Assembly: GCA_910575705.1 (NCBI GenBank)
Contig: CAJTFG010000004.1
Location: 62,001-126,000, forward strand
Reading direction: 5' to 3'
DNA: 64,000 nucleotides
Source: Erysipelotrichales bacterium
GTDB lineage: Bacteria > Bacillota_I > Bacilli_A > Erysipelotrichales > Erysipelotrichaceae
The translations under genes and the position numbers were made by a program. Of the stretch, positions 8,637 to 16,399 are shown one piece after another. Under the pieces are notes generated by a model. That model had not been told where the DNA came from and did not search any database. It worked only from the letters and a program-made list of their open reading frames with translations. The first letter of the stretch is position 1. Each line of letters opens with the position of its first letter.

Positions 8637-8667
8637 CGTCTTGTATCGGATGATACAGGACGTTTTC
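8637..8667 (+). terminator. Intrinsic terminator of the AI-2E transporter gene
   Basis: An 11-bp stem (8637-8647 with 8652-8662, one G-T wobble) is followed by TTTT. Confidence 0.8.
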
Positions 8668-8715
8668 TATGTTATGGACACGAGATAAAAAACATATGAA
8701 AAAGATGTCGGCAGA

Positions 8716-8744
8716 TTGCAAGCAGGTAATGAAAGTGGTATCAT
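8716..8744 (+). promoter_or_regulatory. Promoter of nagB
   Basis: TTGCAA (8716-8721), a 17-base spacer and TATCAT (8739-8744) make a good vegetative promoter ending 29 bases before the nagB ATG. Confidence 0.65.
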
Positions 8745-8773
8745 TATATCGGAAGGTTCAGGAGGAAATAGTA

Positions 8774-9496
8774 ATGAAAGTTATCGTGTTAAAGGATTAT
8801 GATGAAGTTTCTCAAAAAGCTTTTGAAGTTATGAAGGAAGTCATTTCCGCAAAAAAAGATGCTGTGCTGGGCTTGGCTACAGGATCATCTCCGATCGGAT
8901 TGTATCAGAGAATGATCAAGGATCATGAAGAGAACGGCACCAGCTATGCGGCATGTCAGTCTTTCAATTTGGATGAATATGTCGGGCTTTCTCGCGATCA
9001 CGCGGAAAGCTATTATACATTCATGCATGAAAATCTGTTTAAAGGACTTGACATGAAAGAGGAAAACATTCATCTTCCTTATGGAAATACAAAAGAGGAC
9101 TGTGAAGCTTATGAAAAAGCGATGGAACATGTAACGGTGGATATTCAGGTATTGGGAATCGGCGCAAACGGACATATCGGTTTTAATGAACCCGGAACGC
9201 CGTTTACAGAGGAGACGCATATCGTGACTTTGACAGAAAAGACACGTCAGGATAATGCCCGTTTCTTTGATAATGATATTCAGCAAGTTCCGACGCATGC
9301 CATTACGATGGGAATTGCGACGATCATGAAGGCTAAGAAGGTCCTGCTTGTGGCAGCGGGTGCTAATAAAGCAGATGCCGTAAAAGCCATGGTCGATGGA
9401 AAACCGGATGAAAACTGGCCGGCTTCTGTATTGCAGAAACACGATGATGTTATTGTGATCGTGGATGAAGCGGCAGCTTCTAAGCTGAATGCATAA
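8774..9496 (+). CDS. nagB: Glucosamine-6-phosphate deaminase
   Basis: This 240-residue enzyme converts glucosamine-6-phosphate to fructose-6-phosphate and ammonia. Motifs are LGLATGSSPIGLY (phosphate binding), SFNLDEYVGL with Asp67, and IGANGHIGFNEPG with the catalytic His. The length is that of the short, usually non-allosteric Firmicute form. CAGGAGGAA lies ahead of the ATG at 8774; a longer frame from 8669 would start upstream of the promoter and is not used. With nagA it completes entry of GlcNAc-6-P into glycolysis. No nag regulator or GlcNAc PTS gene is in the window. Confidence 0.95.
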   Translation: MKVIVLKDYDEVSQKAFEVMKEVISAKKDAVLGLATGSSPIGLYQRMIKDHEENGTSYAACQSFNLDEYVGLSRDHAESYYTFMHENLFKGLDMKEENIHLPYGNTKEDCEAYEKAMEHVTVDIQVLGIGANGHIGFNEPGTPFTEETHIVTLTEKTRQDNARFFDNDIQQVPTHAITMGIATIMKAKKVLLVAAGANKADAVKAMVDGKPDENWPASVLQKHDDVIVIVDEAAASKLNA

Positions 9497-9500
9497 GAGA

Positions 9501-9526
9501 AAAGACAAACATTCGTTTGTCTTTTT
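9501..9526 (+). terminator. Intrinsic terminator of nagB
   Basis: AAAGACAAAC (9501-9510) pairs perfectly with GTTTGTCTTT (9515-9524), followed by T. Confidence 0.8.
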
Positions 9527-9553
9527 GATTGTAGGATATGAAAGGGTGATGGA

Positions 9554-10405
9554 ATGAGAGTAAAGATGATTGCGATGGATCTTGACGGTACGCTGTTAAA
9601 AGATGACAAGACTATTGATACGATGACGAAAGATCGGCTTATGCGAGCAAAGGAAATGGGGATTATTTTGGTGATTGCTACCGGAAGAGATAAAGGGGGC
9701 GTGGAATATGTGAGTGAAACGCTCCAGCTGGAAGACGGCGGAAATCATTATATGGCGGGAGTAAACGGACAGATCATTTACAGCTATAAGAATAAAGAGG
9801 TGACGCTGGATAAGGTCTTGGATGGACAGGATGCCAAAAACGTCATGAAGATCGCGCAGAAATATCGCTGTGAATGCATATGCTGCTGCGGGTATGATAA
9901 TTATAATTTGATCTCGCCTTCTTTGCGCTTTACAAAAAAGCTGCGCAGTATGCTGATCGGGAAACCGATGGATTACGGTATGAATGCGGGGAAACGCAAT
10001 TTCATAAGAATACGTACGTCGGATCATGAGATAACGCAGGATGTGAATAAGATCATTCTCACACAGAGTGCTTCGCATATAAAAAAATATTTAAAGCATA
10101 TTCGTGAAGAGCTTTCCGATTATGAGATCTTAAGGATTGGCAGCGGTTGGATTGAAGTTATGCCGAAAGGTGTCAGCAAAGGAAGTTCGCTGTTGCATAT
10201 CGCACGTATGAACGGTATTGAAAAAGAAGAAATCTTAGCGTTTGGCGATGCGGAAAACGATCTTTCCATGATGTATGCGATCCCTCATGGCGTCGCTATG
10301 GGAAATGCGATGGATAGCGTAAAGGAGGCTGCCTGGAAAGTTTGTGACAGCAATGAGCGAAGCGGGATTGCCAAGATGTTGGATGCTTGTATCTTTACAA
10401 AATGA
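9554..10405 (+). CDS. Cof-type HAD-family phosphatase
   Basis: This 283-residue HAD protein has motif I AMDLDGTLLKDD, motif II VIATGRDKGG, the Lys in MPKGVSKGSSL and motif IV AFGDAENDLSMM. The C2B cap lies between them. It dephosphorylates a small phosphorylated metabolite in the cytoplasm; the target is unknown. The gene is a single unit with GAAAGGGTG ahead of its ATG, and its last 11 bases overlap the converging ybaK gene. It is closely similar in layout to the HAD genes at 10955 and 48032. Confidence 0.88.
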   Translation: MRVKMIAMDLDGTLLKDDKTIDTMTKDRLMRAKEMGIILVIATGRDKGGVEYVSETLQLEDGGNHYMAGVNGQIIYSYKNKEVTLDKVLDGQDAKNVMKIAQKYRCECICCCGYDNYNLISPSLRFTKKLRSMLIGKPMDYGMNAGKRNFIRIRTSDHEITQDVNKIILTQSASHIKKYLKHIREELSDYEILRIGSGWIEVMPKGVSKGSSLLHIARMNGIEKEEILAFGDAENDLSMMYAIPHGVAMGNAMDSVKEAAWKVCDSNERSGIAKMLDACIFTK

Positions 10406-10871
10406 TATCCGCACATTGCGCTTGTAAAAGATCGACGGCATCTTTTGGTTTCATTTCGATCTGTATTCCGATTTTACCGCCGCTGAATAAGATGGTATCA
10501 AAAAGCATACACGTTTCATGAAAGATCGTCGGATATTGTTTTTTCATTCCGATGGGAGAACAGCCGCCTCGGATATAACCGCTGATACGGATTATATCTT
10601 TCACATGGATCATTTCCATGTTTTTTTCATGGACAGCCTTCGCACATTTTTTCATACTCAGTTCATGACATACGGGAACGACAAAAACGTAGTACTGCTT
10701 TTTATTAGAAACGCATAGAAGCGTTTTAAAAACTTTTTCGGGATCTTCCTTCAGAAGCTGCGCTACATGAAGACCGTCGACCGCTTCTTTTCCATGAGCA
10801 TATGTATGCACCTTATAGGAGAGTTTTTCTTTATCCAGTATTCGCATCGCATTTGTTTTTTCTGTTTTCAT
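10395..10871 (-). CDS. ybaK: Cys-tRNA(Pro)/Cys-tRNA(Cys) deacylase, YbaK/EbsC type
   Basis: This 158-residue protein matches the YbaK/prolyl-tRNA synthetase editing-domain family from end to end: NAMRILDKEKLSYKVHTY at the N-terminus, VFKTLLCVSNKKQYYVFVVP with the essential lysine of the family, GYIRGGCSPIGMKK as the GGxSP motif, and a C-terminal GGKIGIQIEM block. It hydrolyses cysteine mischarged on tRNA-Pro, guarding translation accuracy. It is transcribed towards the HAD gene with an 11-base 3' overlap and no separate terminator visible there. Confidence 0.92.
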   Translation of the reverse strand: MKTEKTNAMRILDKEKLSYKVHTYAHGKEAVDGLHVAQLLKEDPEKVFKTLLCVSNKKQYYVFVVPVCHELSMKKCAKAVHEKNMEMIHVKDIIRISGYIRGGCSPIGMKKQYPTIFHETCMLFDTILFSGGKIGIQIEMKPKDAVDLLQAQCADIIL

Positions 10872-10954
10872 ATACGTACCTCGTGTTCCAAGTATAGCAT
10901 GCTTTCTGTTAATTCGAAAGAAATTGATGTATAATACATCCGGAGGAGCTGCCT

Positions 10955-11827
10955 ATGATAAAGATGATTGTAATGGATATGGATGGTACCTTGTTGCGTG
11001 AGGATAATACGATAGATACGGTAACTAGGGAAGCATTGCTGGATGCACAAAGAAAAGGAATCCGGCTTGTGCTGGCCAGCGGGCGTAGTTATTGCAAGCT
11101 GATGCAGTATGCAAAGGAACTGCAGATGTCTTCTTATGGAGGATATCTGATCGAAATCAACGGCTTGGCGCTTTATGACCTTGCAAGCGGAAAAAGGGAA
11201 GTAAAGACGCGGTTATCGCCGGGAGATATTCGTAAGCTTTATGAATTTGGCCTTCCTTATGAGCTGGAGATGCAGGCAATGTTTGATGACGGCATATATA
11301 TTTATATTCCGGAATCTCTGTTGCCCGGAAAGATCACGTATCGAAAAGAGCATCATCTTCCCGATGATCATCCGCTGACGCGCGGAGCGATGAAATTTTT
11401 GTCCGATAACCGTCAGGGGTATCCGAATCAGATGTATATCCGGCACGTCGATGAGATCACACGGCCATTAAATAAAGTGTGCTTTGCGGCGGATAAGGAT
11501 GCATTGGATGTATTTGCGGAAAAAATTCGCCTTAAGTATCAGGATTTGTTTTGGATCGGTAAGACGACGGAAAGCTGGCTGGAGATCATGCCGAAAGGCA
11601 TTACCAAGGGAAACGCGCTTATGGCTCTTGCCGATAAGCTGCATATCGAAAAAGATGAGATCCTTGCCTTCGGTGACGGTGAAAATGATATCGAGATGAT
11701 TCAGTCCGTAACCTACGGCATTGCCATGGGAAATGCGCTTGCCGCTGTAAAGGAAGTTGCTTATGATATAACGGACGATCATAACCATCAGGGAATCGCC
11801 AAAGTGCTGAAAAAGTATGTTTTTTGA
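10955..11827 (+). CDS. Cof-type HAD-family phosphatase
   Basis: The 290 residues carry motif I VMDMDGTLLRED, motif II VLASGRSYCKL, the lysine in MPKGITKGNAL and motif IV AFGDGENDIEMI, with a C2B cap in between. It is a soluble phosphatase of uncertain substrate. GGAGGAG precedes the ATG, and TATAAT at 10930-10935 gives a short leader. The gene is divergent from ybaK and stands alone. It belongs to the unusually frequent Cof-type genes of this window. Confidence 0.88.
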   Translation: MIKMIVMDMDGTLLREDNTIDTVTREALLDAQRKGIRLVLASGRSYCKLMQYAKELQMSSYGGYLIEINGLALYDLASGKREVKTRLSPGDIRKLYEFGLPYELEMQAMFDDGIYIYIPESLLPGKITYRKEHHLPDDHPLTRGAMKFLSDNRQGYPNQMYIRHVDEITRPLNKVCFAADKDALDVFAEKIRLKYQDLFWIGKTTESWLEIMPKGITKGNALMALADKLHIEKDEILAFGDGENDIEMIQSVTYGIAMGNALAAVKEVAYDITDDHNHQGIAKVLKKYVF

Positions 11828-11859
11828 GCATATCATGCATGGTTTTCATGCGGGGATGT

Positions 11860-11870
11860 TATACTATAAT
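11860..11870 (+). promoter_or_regulatory. Probable -10 region for thioredoxin
   Basis: Overlapping TATACT (11860-11865, with TGT directly upstream) and TATAAT (11865-11870) occur just before the GGAGG. The leader must be very short if these are used. Confidence 0.4.
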
Positions 11871-11887
11871 AAAACGGAGGTATGAAT

Positions 11888-12196
11888 ATGAACGTGGTAA
11901 CATATGAAGAATTTCACGAAACGGTAAAAAGCGGTGTTGTTCTTGTTGATTTTTTTGCAAATTGGTGCGGACCTTGCAAGATGCTGGCTCCTGTTCTTGA
12001 AGAACTGGCAGAAGAATACGCCGGTAAAGCCGTGATCGTCAAAGTGGATGTGGATAAGGAACAGAGGCTGGCGGCTGACTTCGGCGTGATGTCTATTCCG
12101 ACATTGGTATTGTTTAAAAACGGCGAGGCGGTAAAACAGGTTGTCGGTTTTCAGCCGAAACCGCAGCTTTCCGCGCTGTTGGATGCGGCTTTATAA
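11888..12196 (+). CDS. trxA: Thioredoxin
   Basis: This 102-residue protein has the full thioredoxin fold with the redox motif WCGPC at residues 26-30, [20 protein letters not shown] with the cis-proline, and [14 protein letters not shown] near the end. It reduces protein disulfides in the cytoplasm. Two ATGs lie in frame. That at 11888 was chosen because GGAGG (11876-11880) is 7 bases upstream, against 1 base for that at 11882. No thioredoxin reductase is nearby. It ends at a strong terminator. Confidence 0.95.
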   Translation: MNVVTYEEFHETVKSGVVLVDFFANWCGPCKMLAPVLEELAEEYAGKAVIVKVDVDKEQRLAADFGVMSIPTLVLFKNGEAVKQVVGFQPKPQLSALLDAAL

Positions 12197-12207
12197 ATAT
12201 GTATAAT
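12179..12207 (+). promoter_or_regulatory. Possible promoter inside the end of trxA
   Basis: TTGGAT (12179-12184), a 17-base spacer and a perfect TATAAT (12202-12207). A transcript would start near 12214, inside the terminator stem, and so escape it. It could drive the structured stretch at 12269-12328. Confidence 0.35.
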
Positions 12208-12208
12208 G

Positions 12209-12239
12209 AAAAAGACGCTTAGGGGGAGAGCGTCTTTTT
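12209..12239 (+). terminator. Intrinsic terminator of trxA
   Basis: AAAAAGACGCT (12209-12219) pairs perfectly with AGCGTCTTTTT (12229-12239). Confidence 0.85.
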
Positions 12240-12268
12240 CAAATGATTATTATGTTTCAAAAGGGAGA

Positions 12269-12328
12269 AAGTATGAAATTATTTGAGGGAAATAGTCATA
12301 CTTGCAGGAACTCCTTCCTGCTGACTAT
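12269..12328 (+). ncRNA. Candidate structured RNA with mutually exclusive stems
   Basis: AAGTATG (12269-12275) can pair with CATACTT (12297-12303). GCAGGAA (12304-12310) pairs with TTCCTGC (12315-12321) over a 4-base loop. TGACTAT (12322-12328) can pair with ATAGTCA (12292-12298), which overlaps the first stem by two bases. The elements therefore form either a bulged long hairpin or a pseudoknot with coaxial stems. No family is recognised. Confidence 0.35.
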
Positions 12329-12353
12329 ATACTATCAGAGGCTTGTCATTTAA
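12273..12353 (+). CDS. Possible 26-residue small ORF overlapping the structured RNA
   Basis: An ATG at 12273 has GGGAG 5 bases upstream and is open for 26 codons (begins MKLFEGNSHT, ends YYQRLVI). The start codon lies in the arm AAGTATG that can be sequestered by CATACTT downstream. No relatives are recognised and the peptide may not be made; it is listed because of the good ribosome site. Confidence 0.25.
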   Translation: MKLFEGNSHTCRNSFLLTIYYQRLVI

Positions 12354-12401
12354 TTTTGTTTCAATAGTGTTAAATTATGTGATTTGGAAATGATGCGTAA
12401 A

Positions 12402-12430
12402 TTGCCTGTTTCGGGGATATATGTTAGAAT
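12402..12430 (+). promoter_or_regulatory. Promoter of the 125-residue hypothetical gene
   Basis: TTGCCT (12402-12407), 17 bases, then TAGAAT (12425-12430) with the TGT extension just ahead. Confidence 0.55.
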
Positions 12431-12455
12431 GAACATACCGAAAAGGGGTATGAGC

Positions 12456-12833
12456 GTGAAACTGAAAGACTTGCATACAGAAGATATAGAGAAAGCCGCA
12501 AAGCAGAAATGGCCGGATTTTTTTATTCGCGTAGATACGGCGGATCTGTTTTTGGAAGGTGTAGAGGATGGCTGTTATACGGCGGATTTCATAGACGGGG
12601 AATTTTATGTCAGTACCCAATATGCCTATGAGAATATTTTGGTCAACGGCAATAAAACGAGCTATAAGATCTCTGTTTACACCGTGGAACGGCTGAAGGA
12701 TGCATCCCATATAAATTATCGTTGGAATGATTGTTTCTATGCGGTATATGAAGATGAAAACGGGATACAGTTCATGGAGTATCCGAAGTTTCTGAAAGTC
12801 GTGAAAGAGAGAGTACGAGCAAAAAGCACATGA
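12456..12833 (+). CDS. Hypothetical protein, 125 residues
   Basis: This is a soluble acidic protein with no signal peptide or membrane segment. It has a helical start (LKDLHTEDIEKAAKQKW) and a beta-rich middle with many aromatic residues (DFFIRVDTADLFLEG, YAYENILVNGNKTSY). I do not recognise the family. The GTG at 12456 is preferred over the ATG at 12450 because GGGG (12445-12448) is 7 bases ahead of the GTG and only 1 ahead of the ATG. It has its own promoter, and its stop codon lies inside a long palindromic terminator. It sits between trxA and the DEAD-box helicase without an evident link to either. Confidence 0.6.
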   Translation: MKLKDLHTEDIEKAAKQKWPDFFIRVDTADLFLEGVEDGCYTADFIDGEFYVSTQYAYENILVNGNKTSYKISVYTVERLKDASHINYRWNDCFYAVYEDENGIQFMEYPKFLKVVKERVRAKST

Positions 12834-12849
12834 TCATGTGCTTTTTGCT
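12818..12849 (+). terminator. Long palindromic terminator
   Basis: A 32-base perfect palindrome with A5 and T5 arms around GCACATGATCATGTGC overlaps the stop codon at 12831-12833. It should work in both directions. Confidence 0.8.
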
Positions 12850-12868
12850 ATTAGGGGATAGAATGATA

Positions 12869-12957
12869 TTCTCATAGACGTAAATTGGGATAAAAGGGAA
12901 TTTACGTTTACAGCAAGGTTCCTTGCCAATACCAGTATATGACGCCGTCTATGAGAA
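12869..12957 (+). ncRNA. Candidate three-way-junction RNA ahead of the DEAD-box helicase
   Basis: TTCTCATAGACG (12869-12880) is perfectly complementary to CGTCTATGAGAA (12946-12957), 12 bp. Inside lie CGTAAATT (12879-12886) pairing with AATTTACG (12899-12906), and GCAAG (12913-12917) pairing with CTTGC (12922-12926). This is a closed junction of about 89 bases with two internal hairpins. The strand could be either. It matches no riboswitch or structured RNA that I recognise. Confidence 0.45.
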
Positions 12958-13057
12958 AATTGTCGAATCATATGAATTTTTAAAAATATTTTTTGATGTC
13001 TTATCAAACGATCGGCCGCAAGTATAGAAGATGTAAAAACGGTAATAATGAAAATTA

Positions 13058-13086
13058 TTGACGGAATATAGTACCCGTGATAAACT
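13058..13086 (+). promoter_or_regulatory. Probable promoter of the DEAD-box helicase
   Basis: TTGACG (13058-13063), a 17-base spacer and TAAACT (13081-13086), 33 bases before the ATG. Confidence 0.5.
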
Positions 13087-13119
13087 TAACAAGTTATGTA
13101 ACGACAGAAAGAAGGAACT

Positions 13120-14847
13120 ATGACACAATTTAAAGAATTGAATATCAGCAGCGAGATCATGAGAGCTGTTGAAGAGATGGGATATGAGAATGCAACGGAT
13201 ATACAGGCGCAGTCGATCCCCCTTATCATGGAGGGAAAAGATGTTTTAGGTCGTTCCAATACAGGCACGGGTAAGACGGCTGCATTTGGGATACCGGCTA
13301 TTGAGAGTGTGGATATTAATGGAAAACTGCCGCAGATTTTGATTATTTGTCCTACACGAGAGCTGGTAACGCAGGTTGCGACAGAAATGCGAAAATTCGC
13401 GAAATATAAGATGGGGATCAAGATCGTTCCAGTTTACGGCGGTCAGCCGATTGATCGTCAGATTCAGCTGATGAAGAGAGGCTGCAGTATCATCGTAGGA
13501 ACGCCGGGAAGGATCATGGATCATCTGAATCGTCATACATTGAAGCTGAATGATGTGAAGATGGTGATCTTGGATGAAGCGGATGAAATGCTGAACATGG
13601 GATTTAAAGAAGATATCGAAGAGATCCTGAATAAGATGCCGCAAGATAATGAGCATCAGACGGTATTGTTTTCCGCTACGATGCCGCCGGCAATCCTGAA
13701 GATCACAAAAGAGTTTCAGAAAGATCCGGTATCCGTGGAGATTAAAAGTGCCCAGAGAACGATCGATACGGTGGAACAGATCTATTATGATGTTCCGCGC
13801 GGTAAAAAGGTCAACGCTTTGCGGGTATTGCTGAATCACTACGATCCGGATCTATGTATGATCTTCTGCAATACGAAAAAGATGGTTGATGAGCTGTGCG
13901 ATGAACTGAATCGCCACGATATCAAAGCGATCTCCTTGCATGGGGATATGAAGCAGGAATTCAGAAGCAGAGTGATGGAGCAGTTTCGCACCGGGAATTA
14001 TCCGATCTTGATTGCAACGGATGTGGCGGCGAGAGGCATCGATGTAGATAATATAGCATTGGTCGTCAATTTTGATATTCCGCAAGATAATGAATACTAT
14101 ATTCACCGTGTCGGCAGAACAGGCCGTGCGGGGCGCAGCGGAAAAGCGATCACGCTCGTATCCGGCAACAAGCAGCGTGCTTTTATCAAAGATATCATGC
14201 GGTATACGAAGACGAATATCATCAAACATGCGCTGCCGACGCCGATGGAATTGATGCTGGCGAGCAAGGAAGCGTTTATCAACGATGTAAAGGAAGCATG
14301 CAATGAAGGAATTACGGAAGAAAGCATGGAGATCGCCAATGAATTGATGAGCGAAGGGATCGCCCGTGAAAATATTATCAGCGCGTTGGTTTCCATGATT
14401 TACAAACATGAAATCATCGATCTCGAGGATCCGGACAAAGATAAGCATAAACGTCTGCGCAGTGATGATGTGCATACGTTAAAAATTAATCTTGGACGTG
14501 CTGACGGGATGAAACCGAAGCATATCGTATGTGCGATCACAGAGGAAACGGGTTTATCTGCGAAAATGATCGGTCATATCGATTTGCGTTCTAGCTTTAC
14601 ATTGGTAGATATAGAACGCCAGCATGTTACCGCCGTTTTAGAAGGGTTGAATCATTGCCGTATCAAGGGAAAAGAAGCCATTGTTACGATCGATGAAAAA
14701 CCGAAGCGTTCTTCTTCCCGTAAACCGTCCGGACGCTCTTCAAAAAGAAAAGAAGATCGGTATGCACAAAAATCCGGCAGAAAAAAAGAGGATCGTCATT
14801 CCGATCGGTTTAAAGAGAAGAGCCGTAAAAGAAAAAAGGAACGATGA
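13120..14847 (+). CDS. deaD: DEAD-box ATP-dependent RNA helicase with DbpA-type RNA-binding domain
   Basis: This 575-residue protein has a Q-motif (YENATDIQAQSIP), Walker A SNTGTGKT (residues 46-53), PTRELV, GTPGR, DEAD at 152-155, FSATMP, and in the second RecA lobe ARGIDVDN and HRVGRTGRAG. After about residue 445 comes a DbpA-type RNA-binding domain (KINLGRADGMKPKHIV through IEATI-like strands) and a very basic, Arg/Lys/Ser-rich tail of about 50 residues. It unwinds RNA during ribosome assembly, mRNA decay and cold adaptation. GAAGGAAC precedes the ATG. The long leader and the structured stretch at 12869-12957 suggest post-transcriptional control, which is inference. Confidence 0.93.
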   Translation: MTQFKELNISSEIMRAVEEMGYENATDIQAQSIPLIMEGKDVLGRSNTGTGKTAAFGIPAIESVDINGKLPQILIICPTRELVTQVATEMRKFAKYKMGIKIVPVYGGQPIDRQIQLMKRGCSIIVGTPGRIMDHLNRHTLKLNDVKMVILDEADEMLNMGFKEDIEEILNKMPQDNEHQTVLFSATMPPAILKITKEFQKDPVSVEIKSAQRTIDTVEQIYYDVPRGKKVNALRVLLNHYDPDLCMIFCNTKKMVDELCDELNRHDIKAISLHGDMKQEFRSRVMEQFRTGNYPILIATDVAARGIDVDNIALVVNFDIPQDNEYYIHRVGRTGRAGRSGKAITLVSGNKQRAFIKDIMRYTKTNIIKHALPTPMELMLASKEAFINDVKEACNEGITEESMEIANELMSEGIARENIISALVSMIYKHEIIDLEDPDKDKHKRLRSDDVHTLKINLGRADGMKPKHIVCAITEETGLSAKMIGHIDLRSSFTLVDIERQHVTAVLEGLNHCRIKGKEAIVTIDEKPKRSSSRKPSGRSSKRKEDRYAQKSGRKKEDRHSDRFKEKSRKRKKER

Positions 14848-14887
14848 TATACAAGCATCGTCTTATCCCAAGAATAAAGAGACATAG

Positions 14888-14921
14888 AAAACGTACACTT
14901 CATCGTGAAGTGTACGTTTTT
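14888..14921. terminator. Bidirectional terminator
   Basis: A 15-bp perfect stem (14888-14902 with 14906-14920), with A4 and T4 ends, lies between the helicase and the converging mscS gene. Confidence 0.85.
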
Positions 14922-15751
14922 CATGAATGTGTATCCTCTGTTTTTTTCTGTATGATGACGCAGTGCGGATAAGGGATGTCGATGCCTTCGGCATCAAAGC
15001 GTTTTTTGATACGGATGCGCAGATCGGACAGCATAGCGACACCGGTTGGAAAGTCTTTGGAATACACCGTCGTTTTCAAATGTAGGCCGCTGTCTTCAAA
15101 ATCGAGAAGGCGGGTAATTACCGGCTGCGGCTCTTTCGTAGGTGTCATATAATCTTTGTGTTTTCGCACCTCTTCTTCAATGATGCTCATCGCTTTTTTT
15201 AAGTCACTTTCATAGCTGATATAGGTATTTAAAAAGTTTGTTTTGAACGTATCTACAGAAAGGTTTTCTAAGGTAGCGGAATTGATGACGCTGTTGGGGA
15301 TGACGATCCTCGTATTTTCAAAGGTAAGGATGACCGTATGGCGTATGGAGATATCGGCTACCGTTCCCATGTATTCTCCGTTATTCAAACGGATCGTATC
15401 ACCGATCTTGAAAGGCTTGAATGCTGTGATCATCATACCGCTTATGAAGTTGCCCATCGTTTCCTGGGCAGCGAGACCTAAAACGATAGCGACGATACCT
15501 CCGCTTGCCAGCAATGTGCTCATGATGCTGTTAAATGCATGAAACTGTGACAGGATTCCGATACCGGCAATGGTATAGATGACGGTATTTTTGATGCGTA
15601 AAGCAAACGCCGTATTTTCCTTGCAGCGGCGCAGGATGATATTTTTTGCGATATGCGATAAGATCCAGGAAAGGATCAGTATGATCACGATATCGATGCA
15701 TATGATCACCCAATCATTTGATGCTGCTATGCTCTGCCATAATGTGTCCAT
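14921..15751 (-). CDS. mscS: MscS-family mechanosensitive channel
   Basis: The 276-residue protein has three N-terminal membrane segments (DWVIICIDIVIILILSWIL; VIYTIAGIGILSQF; the pore helix ASGGIVAIVLGLAAQETMGN) and the conserved MscS beta domain with FKIGDTIRLNNGEYMGTVADISIRHT and IVIPNSVI. The C-terminal alpha/beta region ends near PYPHCVIIQKK. It opens under membrane tension to release solutes on osmotic downshock. It is transcribed alone, against the helicase gene. Confidence 0.92.
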   Translation of the reverse strand: MDTLWQSIAASNDWVIICIDIVIILILSWILSHIAKNIILRRCKENTAFALRIKNTVIYTIAGIGILSQFHAFNSIMSTLLASGGIVAIVLGLAAQETMGNFISGMMITAFKPFKIGDTIRLNNGEYMGTVADISIRHTVILTFENTRIVIPNSVINSATLENLSVDTFKTNFLNTYISYESDLKKAMSIIEEEVRKHKDYMTPTKEPQPVITRLLDFEDSGLHLKTTVYSKDFPTGVAMLSDLRIRIKKRFDAEGIDIPYPHCVIIQKKTEDTHS

Positions 15752-15824
15752 GTATCATCATCCTTTTCTATCGTCATTTCATTACATAAACCATTTTATA
15801 ATTAAGTGGAATTGTGTGATTAAC

Positions 15825-15852
15825 TTGATATTTATACAAAAGATATTATAAT
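15825..15852 (+). promoter_or_regulatory. Promoter of the 152-residue membrane protein
   Basis: TTGATA (15825-15830), a 16-base spacer and TATAAT (15847-15852). Confidence 0.6.
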
Positions 15853-15877
15853 AAAATCAATAAGAGGGTGCAACCGG

Positions 15878-16336
15878 GTGAACGTAAAAAGCAAGACATT
15901 AAAAATACGGAATCTGCCACAGGGCAAGAAAAGACTGGCTTGTATCAATTCAAAACCATATCTTTTTATTGTGATGTTTTTGTCTTTTGGCGCTTATGCT
16001 ATATGGAAAGGCTATTATGTGGTAGGGGCGATCATTCTTGCCGTTTTTCTGTTTAATTTGTTTTGTATACCGAATAAAGTCGTTACAGAATTTTATGAAG
16101 AGTATGCCGTATATTATTATGAGCAGGAAAAGGATGAATGTTTCATATTATTTTGGGAAGATATCGCATCATGGATATATTATCCGAAGATGAATGATCT
16201 TGATCTGATCGAGATTGAATTGAAGGATCATGCCCGGATTTGTTTTAAATGTCTTTCCAAACACAAGACCATGCAGTATTTTCAGATGTTTGCACCGAAT
16301 AAAGAAAAAACGAAGGCGAAGGTACGTATCTTATAA
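15878..16336 (+). CDS. Hypothetical membrane protein with possible PH-like domain
   Basis: This 152-residue protein has a basic N-terminus, then two adjacent membrane segments (about residues 27-60: PYLFIVMFLSFGAYAIW and VVGAIILAVFLFNLFCI), and a cytoplasmic beta-rich half (VVTEFYEEYAVYYYEQEKD, FILFWEDIASWIYYP). Two helices followed by strands with a conserved Trp resemble small bacterial PH-domain membrane proteins, but the match is by pattern only. The start is a GTG at 15878 with AGAGGG ahead of it. It is followed by the DUF554 gene, which has its own extended -10, so co-transcription is uncertain. Confidence 0.6.
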   Translation: MNVKSKTLKIRNLPQGKKRLACINSKPYLFIVMFLSFGAYAIWKGYYVVGAIILAVFLFNLFCIPNKVVTEFYEEYAVYYYEQEKDECFILFWEDIASWIYYPKMNDLDLIEIELKDHARICFKCLSKHKTMQYFQMFAPNKEKTKAKVRIL

Positions 16337-16361
16337 TGTATTTCGCTTTTTATTTTGTTTA

Positions 16362-16370
16362 TGATATAAT
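16362..16370 (+). promoter_or_regulatory. Extended -10 promoter of the DUF554 operon
   Basis: TGATATAAT, a perfect -10 with TGN, ends 29 bases before the ATG at 16400. Confidence 0.5.
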
Positions 16371-16399
16371 GCCTCTTGTATCAAAGAAGAGGAATGTGT

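Noticed and set aside
12913-12926. GCAAGGTTCCTTGC near the helicase resembles the XRE operator dyad at 37910
   Set aside because: Only the AAGG/CCTT arms are shared, and the stretch is explained as one hairpin of the structured RNA.
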